A DNA stretch of 64,000 nt from NCBI RefSeq assembly GCF_009739465.1, contig NZ_WHOM01000061.1, forward strand, positions 96,716 through 160,715, written 5' to 3'. The notes under the pieces were generated by a model. It ran no database searches. It was not told the DNA's origin and saw only the letters and a list, made by a program, of their open reading frames with translations. Below, in pieces: positions 34,348 through 45,900 of this stretch. Within the stretch, counting starts at the first letter, position 1. Every line of letters begins with the position of its first letter. The translations under genes were made by a program, and so were the position numbers. Source of the stretch: Streptomyces apocyni (GTDB taxonomy: Bacteria; Actinomycetota; Actinomycetes; Streptomycetales; Streptomycetaceae).

Positions 34348-35505
34348 TCACCGGCGGCGGGCCGCCAGCGCGAGCGCGTCGAGCAGCGGAGCGGTGCGGG
34401 ACCAGCCGAGGCAGGGGTCGGTGACGCTGAGGTCCGGGCGGAGGGGTTCCGCCGCCAGGTCCTGGCCGCCGTCGGACAGATAGGACTCGATCATGACGCC
34501 CGCCAGCGACTGGTCGCCGTCGGTGATCTGCTGGGCCAGGTCGGCGATGACGGCCGGTTGGCGGTTGTGGTCCTTGCCGCTGTTGCCGTGCGAGGCGTCG
34601 ACCACGATGCGCTGGGGCAGTCCGGCCGCCGCGAGGGCCGAGCGGGCGCGCGCCACGCTCTCCCGGTCGTAGTTGGGGGTCGGGCCGCCGCGCAGAACCA
34701 GGTGAGTGTCGGGGTTTCCGGTGCTGTGCAGGGTCGTGAGGCGGCCGTCGGACGACACGGCGGGCAGCGTGTGTGGGTGGGCCGCGGCCTGGATGGCGGC
34801 GATCGCGGTGTCGGTGCTGCCGGAGACGCAGTTCTTCATGCCGACCGGCATCGGAAGCCAGGAGGCCAGATGGCGGTGCGGCTGGCTGGCGACGGTGCGC
34901 GCGCCGATGGCCGCCCAGGACACCGTGTCGGCCACGTACGGGGCGAGGGCCGGGTCGACGCATTCGTACGCGAGGGGCAGTCCGGTGGCGGCCGCCTCGG
35001 TCAGGAAGGACCGGCCGACGTTCAGTCCGGTCGCCAGGTCGCCCTTGTCGTCCAGCGTGGGGGCGGCGAGCAGGCCGGTCCAGCCGGTGATGGTGCGGGG
35101 CTTCTCCAGGTAGGCGCGGAAGACGATGACCAGGTCGTCGGCGAGGCGCCTGGCGGCGGTGGCGAGCAGGGCCGCGTACTCCAGTGCGGCGGTGGTTTCG
35201 TGGACCGAGCAGGGGCCGACGACCACGAGCAGACGGGGGTCGCGGCGGGCGAGTACGGCGGCCACGGTCTCGCGGTGCTCGGCGATGGCTTCGGCTGCCG
35301 CCTGGGACAGAGGGTGGGCGGCGGCGAGATCGGCCGGTGCGGGCAGCGGGTGGGCGGTGGCCAGATCGGCTGGCGTGGGCAGCGGACGGGCGGTGGCCGG
35401 ACCGCCCGGTGCGGGCAGGGGACGGGCGGCCGACGCACGATCAGGCCGTGCGGGCAGCGGGCGGGCGGTGGCGAGATCGGCCGGTGTGGGGCGGATGTGC
35501 GTCAT
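34348..35505 (-). CDS. 3-deoxy-7-phosphoheptulonate (DAHP) synthase, AroG type
   Basis: The 385-residue enzyme condenses phosphoenolpyruvate with erythrose 4-phosphate, the first step towards chorismate. Type I (AroG-like) motifs are VVVGPCSVHE, VIVFRAYLEKPRTITGWTG, SWAAIGARTVASQPHR and VDASHGNSGKDHNRQ. Actinomycetes normally use a type II enzyme for primary metabolism, so this copy probably feeds 2,3-dihydroxybenzoate synthesis for the siderophore. Its ATG overlaps the exporter stop by 4 bases, making it the last gene of the operon. Residues about 6-66 consist of five 12-13-residue repeats (PTPADLATARPL-like) absent from normal family members. Confidence 0.9.
   Translation of the reverse strand: MTHIRPTPADLATARPLPARPDRASAARPLPAPGGPATARPLPTPADLATAHPLPAPADLAAAHPLSQAAAEAIAEHRETVAAVLARRDPRLLVVVGPCSVHETTAALEYAALLATAARRLADDLVIVFRAYLEKPRTITGWTGLLAAPTLDDKGDLATGLNVGRSFLTEAAATGLPLAYECVDPALAPYVADTVSWAAIGARTVASQPHRHLASWLPMPVGMKNCVSGSTDTAIAAIQAAAHPHTLPAVSSDGRLTTLHSTGNPDTHLVLRGGPTPNYDRESVARARSALAAAGLPQRIVVDASHGNSGKDHNRQPAVIADLAQQITDGDQSLAGVMIESYLSDGGQDLAAEPLRPDLSVTDPCLGWSRTAPLLDALALAARRR
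35310..35490. repeat. 36-bp minisatellite in the DAHP synthase N terminus
   Basis: Five imperfect units of about 36-39 bases (GGGCAGCGG[G/A][T/C]GGGCGGTGGC core) encode 12-13-residue Pro/Ala/Leu repeats in frame. Confidence 0.85.
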
Positions 35506-36908
35506 GATGACTTCCCTACGTGGGTTCGGGGCAGCCTGGTGGCCCCGGCGGCGGCGAGCAGGCAGAAACCGATCACCCACCAGAAGGTGTCGGCGAAGGC
35601 CGCGGAGACGTCCGGGCCACGGGCGGCCAGCCGGTCCTGGAGCACCACGGCGAGGGCCGCGGTGCCGACCGAGCCGCCGACGGTGTTGAGCAGGTTGAGA
35701 GCCCCGGACGCGCGGGGCAGGTGCTCGGGTTCGATGCGGCTGTAGACGATGTTCATCACGGGCGCGCCGATCATGGCCATCCCGATCCCGCGGACCACGA
35801 GCGCCGAGGCGATCACCAGGTCCGTGGGCGCGTGGTCGAGCTGGGTGAACGGGACGGTACCGGCGAGGATCAGCACGATGCCGGTGACCACCAGGGTCCG
35901 GGGCGCGACCTTGTCGATGGTGCGGTTCACCAGGACCGACCCGGCGACCGCGCCCAGGCCCTGGGGGGCGAGCAGCAGCCCGGCCTCCCATGCCGACAGG
36001 TCACGGCCGGTCTGGAAGTACAGCGGCAGCAGGAACATCGTGCCGAACACCGACGCGCCCAGGACGAGCAGCGCGAGGGCGGCGGCGCCGAACGGCGGCC
36101 GGGTGAACAGCCGGGGGTCGACCAGCGGGGTGTGGCGGGTCCGCAGCCCGTGCACAAAGAAGGCCGCCAGCATGGCGAGGCCCGCCGCCACGCCGATCGT
36201 GGCCGGGAGCGTACGGCCGTGGGCGACCTCGGTCAGCCCGTACACCAGCACGGCCAGGCCAGGCGAGAGCAGGGCGGCCCCCCGCAGGTCAAACGCCGTA
36301 CGCCGCGTCGACGGCGGCACCACGGGCACATGGCGGCGCGCCAGCAGGACGGCGACGAGCCCGACCGGCAGGTTGACCAGGAACAGCCAGGGCCACGGCG
36401 CGACCCCGAGGATGGAGCCGCCGACCACCGGGCCGAGCACCGGCGACAGCAGCGGCACGACGGCGACGACGCTGATCACCCGTCCGGTGCGCCCGGGTCC
36501 CGCGACACGGGCCAGCAGCGCCTGCCCGGTCGCGGGCAGCAGCCCGCCGCCGAGGCCCTGGATCACCCGGAACACGACCAGGCTGGTCACCGACCAGGCC
36601 AGCGCGCACAGCAGCGAACCGAGCAGGAACACCCCCACGGCGACGAGCCAGGTCCGCCGCCCGCCGAACCGGTCGGACAGCCAGCCGGACGCGGGCACGG
36701 CGGCGACGACGGCCAGCAGGTAGGCGGTGCTGACCCACTGGATCTCGGCGACGGACGCGCCGAACTCGCCCGCCAGCGTGTCGATTCCGACGCTGACGAT
36801 GGTGGCGTCGATCGTGGCCATGAACGTGCCGAGCACCAGGATGAACGCGATGCGCAGCAACTGGCCGTCGACCCGTTCGGCCGGTGGCGCGGCTTCCCTG
36901 GCACTCAT
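35502..36908 (-). CDS. MFS exporter (DHA2/EmrB type), likely siderophore exporter
   Basis: The 468-residue membrane protein has the 14-helix drug:H+ antiporter layout. Motifs include FILVLGTFMATIDATIVSVGID at the first helix, WLSDRFGGRRTWLVAVGVFLLGSLLCALAW and FRVIQGLGGGLLPATGQAL. The gene is inserted between the NRPS and DAHP synthase genes with 4-base overlaps on both sides, so export of the finished siderophore is the natural role. No other exporter is seen in the locus. The ATG at 36908 is fixed by the overlap with the NRPS stop. Confidence 0.88.
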   Translation of the reverse strand: MSAREAAPPAERVDGQLLRIAFILVLGTFMATIDATIVSVGIDTLAGEFGASVAEIQWVSTAYLLAVVAAVPASGWLSDRFGGRRTWLVAVGVFLLGSLLCALAWSVTSLVVFRVIQGLGGGLLPATGQALLARVAGPGRTGRVISVVAVVPLLSPVLGPVVGGSILGVAPWPWLFLVNLPVGLVAVLLARRHVPVVPPSTRRTAFDLRGAALLSPGLAVLVYGLTEVAHGRTLPATIGVAAGLAMLAAFFVHGLRTRHTPLVDPRLFTRPPFGAAALALLVLGASVFGTMFLLPLYFQTGRDLSAWEAGLLLAPQGLGAVAGSVLVNRTIDKVAPRTLVVTGIVLILAGTVPFTQLDHAPTDLVIASALVVRGIGMAMIGAPVMNIVYSRIEPEHLPRASGALNLLNTVGGSVGTAALAVVLQDRLAARGPDVSAAFADTFWWVIGFCLLAAAGATRLPRTHVGKSS

Positions 36909-39900
36909 CGGATCTCCAGAAGGTCGCGTACGTCGTGGTCGAGGTGGCCGCCCAAGGCGCGGAGCAGGTCGAGCAGTTCCTCGGCGAGCCCCTCGACATC
37001 GACCCCGGCCCGGTGGGCCAGCACGCCGGTCCAGCCGTCGCCGTCCGGCATGACGGTCAGGGTCACCGGGTGGTGGGTCGACTCGCGGAAGCGGGTGCCG
37101 ACGACCGTGAGCCCGGGGGCGGGTTCGCGCAGCCGGTCCGGGTCGACCGGGTAGTTCTCGAACACCACGAGACTGTCGAACAGCCGGTGCCGTCCGGTGA
37201 GTTGTTCCAGGTCGGGCAGGGCGACGTGCTGGTGCTCGCCCAGCGCCCGCTGCCTGGTCTGCAGGTCGGCGAGCGTGTCGGCGAATGTGCCGCCGAGCCG
37301 GGCTCGTACGGGCACGGTGTTGGCCAGCAAGCCGATGATCTCCTCGACACCGGCCAGCTCCGGGGGACGGCAGGCGACCATGGCCCCGAAACAGACGTCC
37401 GTCCGGCCGGAGCGCCGCGCGAGCAGCACCGACCAGGCGCCCTGCACCAGCGTGTTGCGGGTCAGGCCGCGCCGCGCGGCGAGCTGGGTGAGGTCGGCCA
37501 CCAGCGCGGCGTCGAACTCGATGAGCGTGGGATCCTGCCAGGCCGGACCGGGCTCGGCGACGCCACCGCTCAGGTAGTCGCCCTCCGGCAGCCCCTCCAA
37601 CTCGGCGGCCCAGACCGCGAGATCCGGCTCGTGGTCGGCGCGCCAGCGCAGATAGTCGCCGAACGGTACGGGGGCGGGCAGGTCCGCGGGCGTACCGCTG
37701 ACCCGTGCGGTGTAGAGGGCGAACAGCTCGGTGAGGATGCGGGGCGCCGACCAGCCGTCGGAGAGTACGTGATGGCTGGTCATGACGAGGTCGGCGCGCT
37801 CGGGGCGGTGCCGGATCACGGTCAGGCGGATGAGCGGTCCCTCGGTGAGGTCGAACGGCTCGGCGAGGTCGGCGGCCAGCGCCTCGTCGGCCGGTCCGTC
37901 GACCACGCGGCAGTCCGGCCGGGGCGATTCCGGGATCACCGCCAGGTCGGCGGGGAACACGGCGCCCAGATTCGGGTGCCGGGCCAGCAGGTCGCCGCCA
38001 GCGGCGTGCAGGGCGTCGATGTCGAGCGGCCCGGCCAGCGAGAACGTCGACTGCACGGTGTACGGGTCGGGGCGCTCGGTACGCGAGTGCCGCAGCATCA
38101 CCTCCTGCAGCGGGGTGAGCGGCTGTACGTCGGCGACCGGGTGGTCCCGGTCGAGCCCGCTGACCTCCGGTGCGGCGGCGGTACGGACGAGCGCGGTGCG
38201 CAGGTGCGCGGCCAGCTCTTCGATCGCGTCGGCCGTGAACAGCGCGGACGGCCAGGTGATCCGTACCCCGAGCGCGTCGTCGCGCACCAGGGCGTTGACC
38301 ATCAGGCTGTGCGGCAGGGGCAGCGCGTCGGACCCGCCCGAGCCGAGCGGATCGGCGTCCGGTGCCGCCTGCCACGGTGTCTCCGTCGCCGGGGCGCCGG
38401 GGAACTGCCCGAGGTAGTTCCAGGCGATCTCCGGCTGTACGGGGTCGAGTTGGCCCCTCGCGGTGAGGATGCCGTAGCCGAGGCCGTCGCCCTGGGCCCG
38501 TAGCCGCTCCCTGACCGCCTTGACGTCGTCGTCCGCGGTGAGCCGTACGGGGTGGACGGCGGTGAACCAGCCGACGGTCTGGGACAGGTCGACCTGGGGC
38601 GGGCGGCCGTGGCTCTCCAGCGCGACCAGCAGCTCGGGCGTCCCGCGCCAGGCCCCTACCGCCTGGGCGAGCGCGGTGAGCAGCACGGCGTCCGGTGTGG
38701 TGCGGTAGGCGGCGGGCAGCGTAGTGATCAGGGCGCGGGTCGCGTCGGCGTCGAGCCGGATCTCGTGGTGCGCCGCGGTGGCCACGGTGTCCCGCGCGGG
38801 GTCGAGCGGCGGGGCGAGCGCCGGTGTGGCGGTCATGCGTCGCCAGTGCGGGAGTTCGGCCCGCCGGTCGGCGTCGCTCAGCGTGCGCGCCCAGCCGAGG
38901 AACGACTGGCCGTGCCGGGCCAGCGAGCCACCCGCGTAGGCGTGCTCCAGGTCGTCCAGCAGGATGCGCCAGGACACCCCGTCGACGACCAGGTGGTGCG
39001 CGACCAGCACCAGCCTGCCGGGCCGTGCGGGCCCCGCGTCCACCCACACCGCGCGCAGCATCGGCCCGGTGCGCGGGTCCATCGACGCGCGGGCGGCGGC
39101 GACTTGGGCGTCGACCAGTTCCCGCAGCCCGTCCACGGCGGTCGGGGCGTCCGCGTGTGGGGCGCCCGCCTGTGGGGCGCCCGCCTGTGGGGCATCCGCC
39201 GCCTGCGCACCCTCCCCCTCCCCCGCGCGTACGCAGGTCAGCACGTCGGCCGAGGTCACCGCGCCGACCGCCGGTATGTGCAGGGTGTCGCCGGCCAGTT
39301 GGGCGCGCAGCACGTCATGCCGGGCCAGGACCGCGTCGAGTACCGCCCGCCAGGTCGGCTCATCACCGCCCGCTGGTACGCAGACCTCCACCCACTGGCA
39401 GAACCCGTCCGCCGCGCTACCGGGGGCACGGCGCAGCAGGTCGCGCATGATCGGGGTCAACGGCGCGTCCCCGACTGCGGGTGCCTCGTCGCCGCCGAGC
39501 GCGCTGGCCCGTGCCGCGATCCCGGCGACCGTCGCGCCCTCGAACACGTCGCGCGCGGTCAGGCCGAGGCCCTGGCGGCGGGCCCGCGACACCACCTGAA
39601 GCGACACGATGCTGTCCCCGCCGATCGCGAAGAAGTCGTCGTCGGGGCCGATCGCGTCGGTGCCCAGGACGTCCCGGAACACGCCGAGCAGCACCGCTTC
39701 CGCCTCGGTGGCGGGCCCGCGCCGCGCGGCCGTGCTGGTCTCGGGGTCGGGCAGCGCCTCCGGGTCAAGCTTGCCGCCGGGGGTCAGCGGCAGCCGGTCG
39801 ATCGGCACGAGCGCGGTCGGCACCATGTGGTCCGGCAGCTCCGCCGCCAGGTGCTCGCGCAGCCGCGCGGTGTCCAGGTCGGCGCCGTCGGTCGGGATGA

Positions 39901-42900
39901 CATAGCCGATCAGCCTGCCGTCGCGCACGATCACCGCGCACGCCCGTACGTCGGCGTGGCGGGTCAGCGTGGACTCGATCTCGCCCAGCTCGACGCGGAA
40001 GCCACGGACCTTGACCTGGTGGTCGGCGCGGCCGAGGAACACCAGCTGCCCGTCGGGCCGCCACCGCACCAGGTCGCCGGTGCGGTACATCCGCTCACCG
40101 GGCGGGCCGTACGGGTCGGCCACGAACGCGGCGGCGGTCAGACCGGGGCGGCCCAGATAGCCACGGGCCAGGCTCGGTCCCGCGAGGTACAGCTCCCCCG
40201 TCACACCGATGCCGACCGGCTGCAGCCCGCCGTCGAGTACGTACGCGCGGACACCCGGGTCGGGGCGGCCGATCGGCAGCGGTCCGGTGTCGTCCGGATC
40301 GTACTGCCAGGTCACGGAGTTGATGGTGACCTCGGTCGGCCCGTAGGCGTTGAACAGCGCGCGGCGGCCGGTGCCCCAGCGCCGTGCCAGTTCGGGGTCG
40401 AGGCGTTCGGCGCCGACGACGAAGAACACGTCGGGGTGGACGGTACGGTCGTCGGGCATCGCGGCCAGGAACGACGGCAGCAGGTTCACTCCGGTCACCC
40501 GGTGCTCGACGATGTAGTCGAGCAGTTCGTCGCCGGGTACGCGCACGTCCTCGGGCGCGATCACGGACGTACCGCCGGACAGCAGCGGCACCATGGTCTG
40601 CCAGAACGCGACGTCGAAACTGGTCGACGCGAAGTGCAGGTACCGGTCGTGTTCGGTGACCTGGACGACCTCCTCCTGGAGCGCGATCAGGTCGGGTACG
40701 CCCCGGTGGGTCACGCCGACGCCCTTGGGCCGCCCGGTGGTGCCCGAGGTGTAGATGACGTAGGCGAGCGCGTCATCGGTGAGCCGGGCGCGCGCCTCGG
40801 ACGGGTCGGTGTCGGGTACGGACGCGAGCGTGGCCGGGTCGTCGAGCCGCAGCACCGGGATCTCCCGCTCGCTGGGCAGTTCGGCGCCGGTGGTCACGGC
40901 GGCGGCCGGGGCCATGTCGTCGAGCATGTACGCCAGCCGCTCCCGCGGATAACTCGCGTCCAACGGCACGTACACCGCACCCGCCTTGGCCACACCGAAC
41001 AGCGCCACCGTCATCTCGACATCGCGCCCGAGCAGGACCGCGACCGGGTCCTGCGGCCGCACTCCGTGCGCGATGAGCGCGTGGGCGAGCCGGTTGGCCT
41101 GGCGGTCCAGTTCGGCGTAGCTGAGGCTGCGGTCGCGGCAGACCAGGGCCTCGGCGTCGGGCTTACGGCCCACCCAGGCCGCGAACTCCTCCAGCCAGTG
41201 GCCACGGGCCCTGGCGGGGACGACCTCGGTGCCGGTGCGCAGCACGCGCTCCCGCTCGTCGGAGTCGAGCACGGGCAGGGCGATCGCGGGTCGCGCCGGG
41301 TCGTCGGTGATCTCCCGCAGGAGGTGGTGCAGCCAGCGGCCGTAGTCCCGTACGGTCTGGGCGGTGAAGGCGTGCGGCTGGTAGCCGAGGCCGATGGTGA
41401 TCTCGTCGTCGGGGATGACGATCACGGTCAGCGCGTAGTGCGTGGCGTCGGTGATGTCCACGCCGGTGAGGTCGAGGCCGGGGGCGAGTGGGGTGCGTTT
41501 CCGGCTGGACAGCGGGAAGTTCTCCATCACCAGCATGGTGTCGAAGAGTTCGCCGACGCCCATCGCCCGCTGGATCTCGGGCAGTCCGACGTGGTGGTGC
41601 TCGGCCAGCGCGACGCTCTCGGTGTGCACCTGAGCCATCAGGTCCCGCGCGCTCTGGTCCTGGGTGTGCCGGACGCGCACCGGGATCGTGGTGCCGAGCT
41701 GGCCGATCATCGCCTCCACGCCGTCGACTTCGGCGGGCCGACCGGACACCGGGCAGCCGAAGACGACGTCACGGCGTCCGGTGAGCCTGCCGAGGAGCAG
41801 GCCCCAGGCCGTCTGGAGCACGGTGGTGAGGGTGACGCCCTGGTCGCGGGCGAAGGCGCGCAGCCGGTCGCTGAACTCCCGGCCGAGTCCTACGGTCACC
41901 CGGTCGGGCCGCTCCACGACGGCCCCGGTGCCGGTACGGGCGGGGGCCAGCCGCGTCGCGTCGTCGACACCGGCCAGCGCGTCCCGCCACAGGTCGAGCG
42001 ACGCCGTACGGTCCCGGCCCGCCAGCCAGCGGAAGTACTCCGACAGCGGCGGGGCGGCGGGGACCGCGGGGCCGCCGCCCAGTTCGGCGTAGATGGCCAG
42101 CAGGGTTCGGCCGACCAGCGGCATCGACCAGCCGTCGAGCAGGGCGTGGTGGTTGGTGATCACCAGCTTGTGTTCGGCGGGCCCGACGCGGGACAGCAGG
42201 AAGCGGATCAGTGGCGGCCTGGCCGGGTCGAACGGGCGCTCCAGCTCGGCGCGGGCGGCCTCGGGGAACCGGTCGTCGCGCCGCCAGTCCAGGAGGACGT
42301 CGGCGGGGATCACCTGGACGACGTCGTCGCCCGCCGGGGCCAGGTAGACGCGCAACGCGGGGTGGCGGCGCAGCAGTTCCCGCGCGGCCTCGGTCATCCG
42401 GTCCTCGTCCAGCTCTCCGGCAAGGGTCGTGACGGCCTGGACAACGTAGACGTCGGTGTCGTGGTCGTCGCGGACCAACGTGTGGAAGGACAGCCCGACT
42501 TGGAGGGGCGTGGCGGGCAGTACGTCGTCCACCTGGCCGGTGCGTTCGATGGCGTCGATGGCGGCCTGGTCGAGGTCGACCAGCGGCAGGTCGGACGGGG
42601 TGAGCCCGCCGGTGGTGTGCGGCGCGTGCGCGGCCAGCGCGTCCAGGGCCGTGGCCCAGGCGGTTTGCAGGGCCGCTACGACGTCCGGGCCGAGCACCCC
42701 GGACGCGGCGGTCCACTCGACGGCGAGCCGGGGCGCGCCCTCCTCGTGGACGAAGCAGTTGAGGGCGAGCACCTGCTCCAGGGCCTTGGAGTCGGGCTCG
42801 GTCACCGAGAAGGCGTCCCGCTCCGGGAGACGCCATCCGGTGCCGGGCAGCGGGGCGAACCGGCCCAGGTAGTTGAGCAGGACGTCCGGTGGCGGGGTGG

Positions 42901-45900
42901 CCGCCAACTCGGCGCTCGTCTGCGGGTCGAGGAAGCGCAGGACGCCGTAGCCGACGCCGCCGTCCGGGACGCCGCGCTTGGCCTCCTTGGCCGCGCGCAG
43001 CAACTGCCCCACATCGCCCGGCGTCGGAACCCGGACCGGGTACTCGCTGGTAAACCAGCCGACCGTGCGGGACAGGTCGAGGTGTTCGCGGCCGTGGCCC
43101 TCCATCGTGACAGTCATCGCGTCACCGGACACGCCCCAGTCCCGCAGGGCGAGGACGAGCGCGGCCAGCAGCACCTCGTCGACTCCCGCGCGGTACGCGG
43201 CGGGAAGCGTGGTGAGCAGGGCTTCGGTGACCTCGGGCGAGGCGACGGTGACCGACCGGTGGGCGGTGGCCACGGTGTCGCGGGTCTGGTCCAGCGGCCT
43301 CGCGCCCAGCCGGGTCGCGGAGTCCAGCGCGGTGTGCCAGTAGGCGAGTTCGGGGCGTCGCGCGCCGGACTCCCCCTGTTCGGCGAGGAGGGTCGCGTGC
43401 CGCCGCCAGGACGACGCCCCGACCGGGTCGAGGGCGCCGCCCGCGCAGGCGGTGTGCAGGTCGGGCAGCAGGACCCGCCATGACACGCCGTCCATGGCGA
43501 GGTGGTGGACGACGATGACCAGCCGGTCCGGTGTGCCGTCGCCGGTACGGACCAGGGTCGCCCGCAGCAGATCCCCGGACAGCGGGTCGAGCTCCCCCGC
43601 CAGCCGCTGGGCGAGCGCGGTGATGCCCGCCTCACGGTCCTGCCCGCCGTGGGCTTCACCGCCGTGGCCTTCACCACCTTGCGCCGCACCGCCACGCGCC
43701 GCACGGCCTTGCGCCGCACCGCCACGCGCCGCACGGCCATGCGCCGCACCGCCGTCGACCTCGCTGGTGTGCACGCCAGTTGTCTGGGCCTCGCCGACGT
43801 GGACCTCACCGACGGTGGCCCTTACCGCGTCACGCGGCAGCACCTCCAGACCGTCGTCACCGACGCGGAGCCGCAGCGCGTCATGCCGGTCGAGTACCGC
43901 CCGTACGCCTGCCGCCAGTTCGTCGTAGGCGAGCGTGTCGACGCGCAGGGCGGTCCACTGCGCGTACCCGGCGACGACGCGCACGTCAGGGTGCGGCTCG
44001 AGCAGGCCGCGCACGATCGGCGGCGCGGGGACCGGCCCTGTCGGGTCGTCCACCGCCTCGGGAACGTCCTCCACCAGCCCGGCGGACGCCGCCAGCGCGG
44101 CGAAGCTGCGGCGGGCCAGCAGTTCCCGTGGCCGCAGCTCGATCCCCCGCGCCCGCAGCCTGCTGCTGACGGTGATCGCGGTGATGCTGTCCCCGCCGAG
44201 CGCGAAGAAGTCGTCGTCCACGCTGACCCGTTCGACCTCGAACACCTCGGCGAGTACGGCACACAGCAGCCGCTCCCGCTCGGTGCTCGGCTCCCGGCCG
44301 CCGCCGGACACCGTGGGTGTGGGCAGGGCGGCGCGGTCGAGCTTTCCGTTGGGGGTGAGCGGCAGTTCGTCCAGCACCACCACGGCCGCCGGGACCATGT
44401 GGTCAGGCAGCCGCCCGGCCAGGTGGTCGCGCACCGCGTCCGGGCTGGCCGAGGCGGACACGATGTAGCCGATCAGCCGGGACGACCGGATGGTGGCGGC
44501 CGACGCGGTGACGCCGGGCACCGCGGCGAGCTCGGCCTCGACCTCGCCGGTCTCCACCCGGTGGCCGCGGATCTTGACTTGTCCGTCGCCACGGCCCAGG
44601 TAGGCGAGGCCCCGTCCCGGCACCCAGCGGGCCAGGTCGCCGGTACGGTACATCCGCTCGCCCGGCGCGCCGAACGGGTCGGCGACGAACCGCTCGGCGG
44701 TCGCTCCCGGCCTGCCGAGGTAGCCGCGGGCCAGGTGCGGGCCTGCCAGGTACAGTTCGCCCGCCGTGCCGTGCGGTACCGGCTGTAGCGCGTTGTCCAG
44801 CAGATAGATCCGGGTGCCCGCGAGCGGGTGGCCGATCGTCGGCTCGTCGCCGTCGATCGGGGCGGTGGTGCTGTCCACGGTCGCCTCGGTCGGCCCGTAC
44901 ATGTTGCGTGCGGTGACCCCGGAGTCGGCGACCCGCCGCCAGAGCGCGGGCGGTGTCGCCTCCCCGCCGAGCACGAGCAGCGTCGGCCGCCGGTCCAGCA
45001 GGCCGCCGTCGACCAGCGGCGCGGCCATCGACGGTGTGGTGTCCACGATGTCGATGCCGTCGCGGGTGTACGCGGCGAGCAGGGCGTCGGCGTCGCGGGT
45101 GGTCTCGGCGTCGTAGACGTGCAGTTCGTGGCCGCACAGCAGCCACACCAGGTGGTCGAACGCGGAGTCGAAGGCGAAGGAATAGGTGTGCGCGGTGCGC
45201 AGCCGTCGGCCCTGGGGCCCCTCGGCCTCGGTCTCGGCGACGACCGTCGACCGCTGGTGGTGCAGCAGTGCGGCGAGGCCGCCGACCCGGCCGAGTACGC
45301 CCTTGGGGCGTCCGGTCGACCCGGAGGTGTGGATGACGTAGGCGAGGTGCTCGGGGTGCCGGGGCGCGGCGAGTTCGTCGGCCGTCAGCGCCGTGCCGGG
45401 CAGCCCGGCCGCCTCGTCGAGCAACGTGTCCCACGGCACCCCGTCAACCGGGCCCGGGCCCGCGCCCGCGCCTGCGACCGCGCCTGCGGTCAGTACGAGC
45501 GCGGGGCGGGTGTCGTCGAGCAGTTCGCGCAGCCGCTCGGGCGGGTACGCGGCGTCCAGGGGCAGGAACGCGGCGCCCGCGTCCATCACCGCCAGCAGGG
45601 CGACCACCGAGTCGGCCGAGCGCGGCAGGGCCAGCGCCACGACGTCGTCAGGACCGATCCCGCGGGCCCGCAGGGCACGGGCCAGTCGGTGTACCCGGTC
45701 GGCCAGTTCGGCCGCGGTCAGCCGCTCGGCGCCGCACACCAGGGCGGTGTGTCCGGGGTCGGCGGCGACCATGGCGTCGAACGCGGTCGGCACGTCGACC
45801 GGTGTGCCGGGCAGGGCGGGCGGCGCCCAGGTGGCGAGGAGCCCCGCCACGTCGTCGGTCAGGGCGACCCGCCCGACGGGCAGGCCGTCGGTGAGACCGG

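Noticed and set aside
38552..43483. Open frame of over 1600 codons on the plus strand
   Set aside because: It lies fully opposite the NRPS gene, is rich in Gly/Arg/Val and shows no motif.
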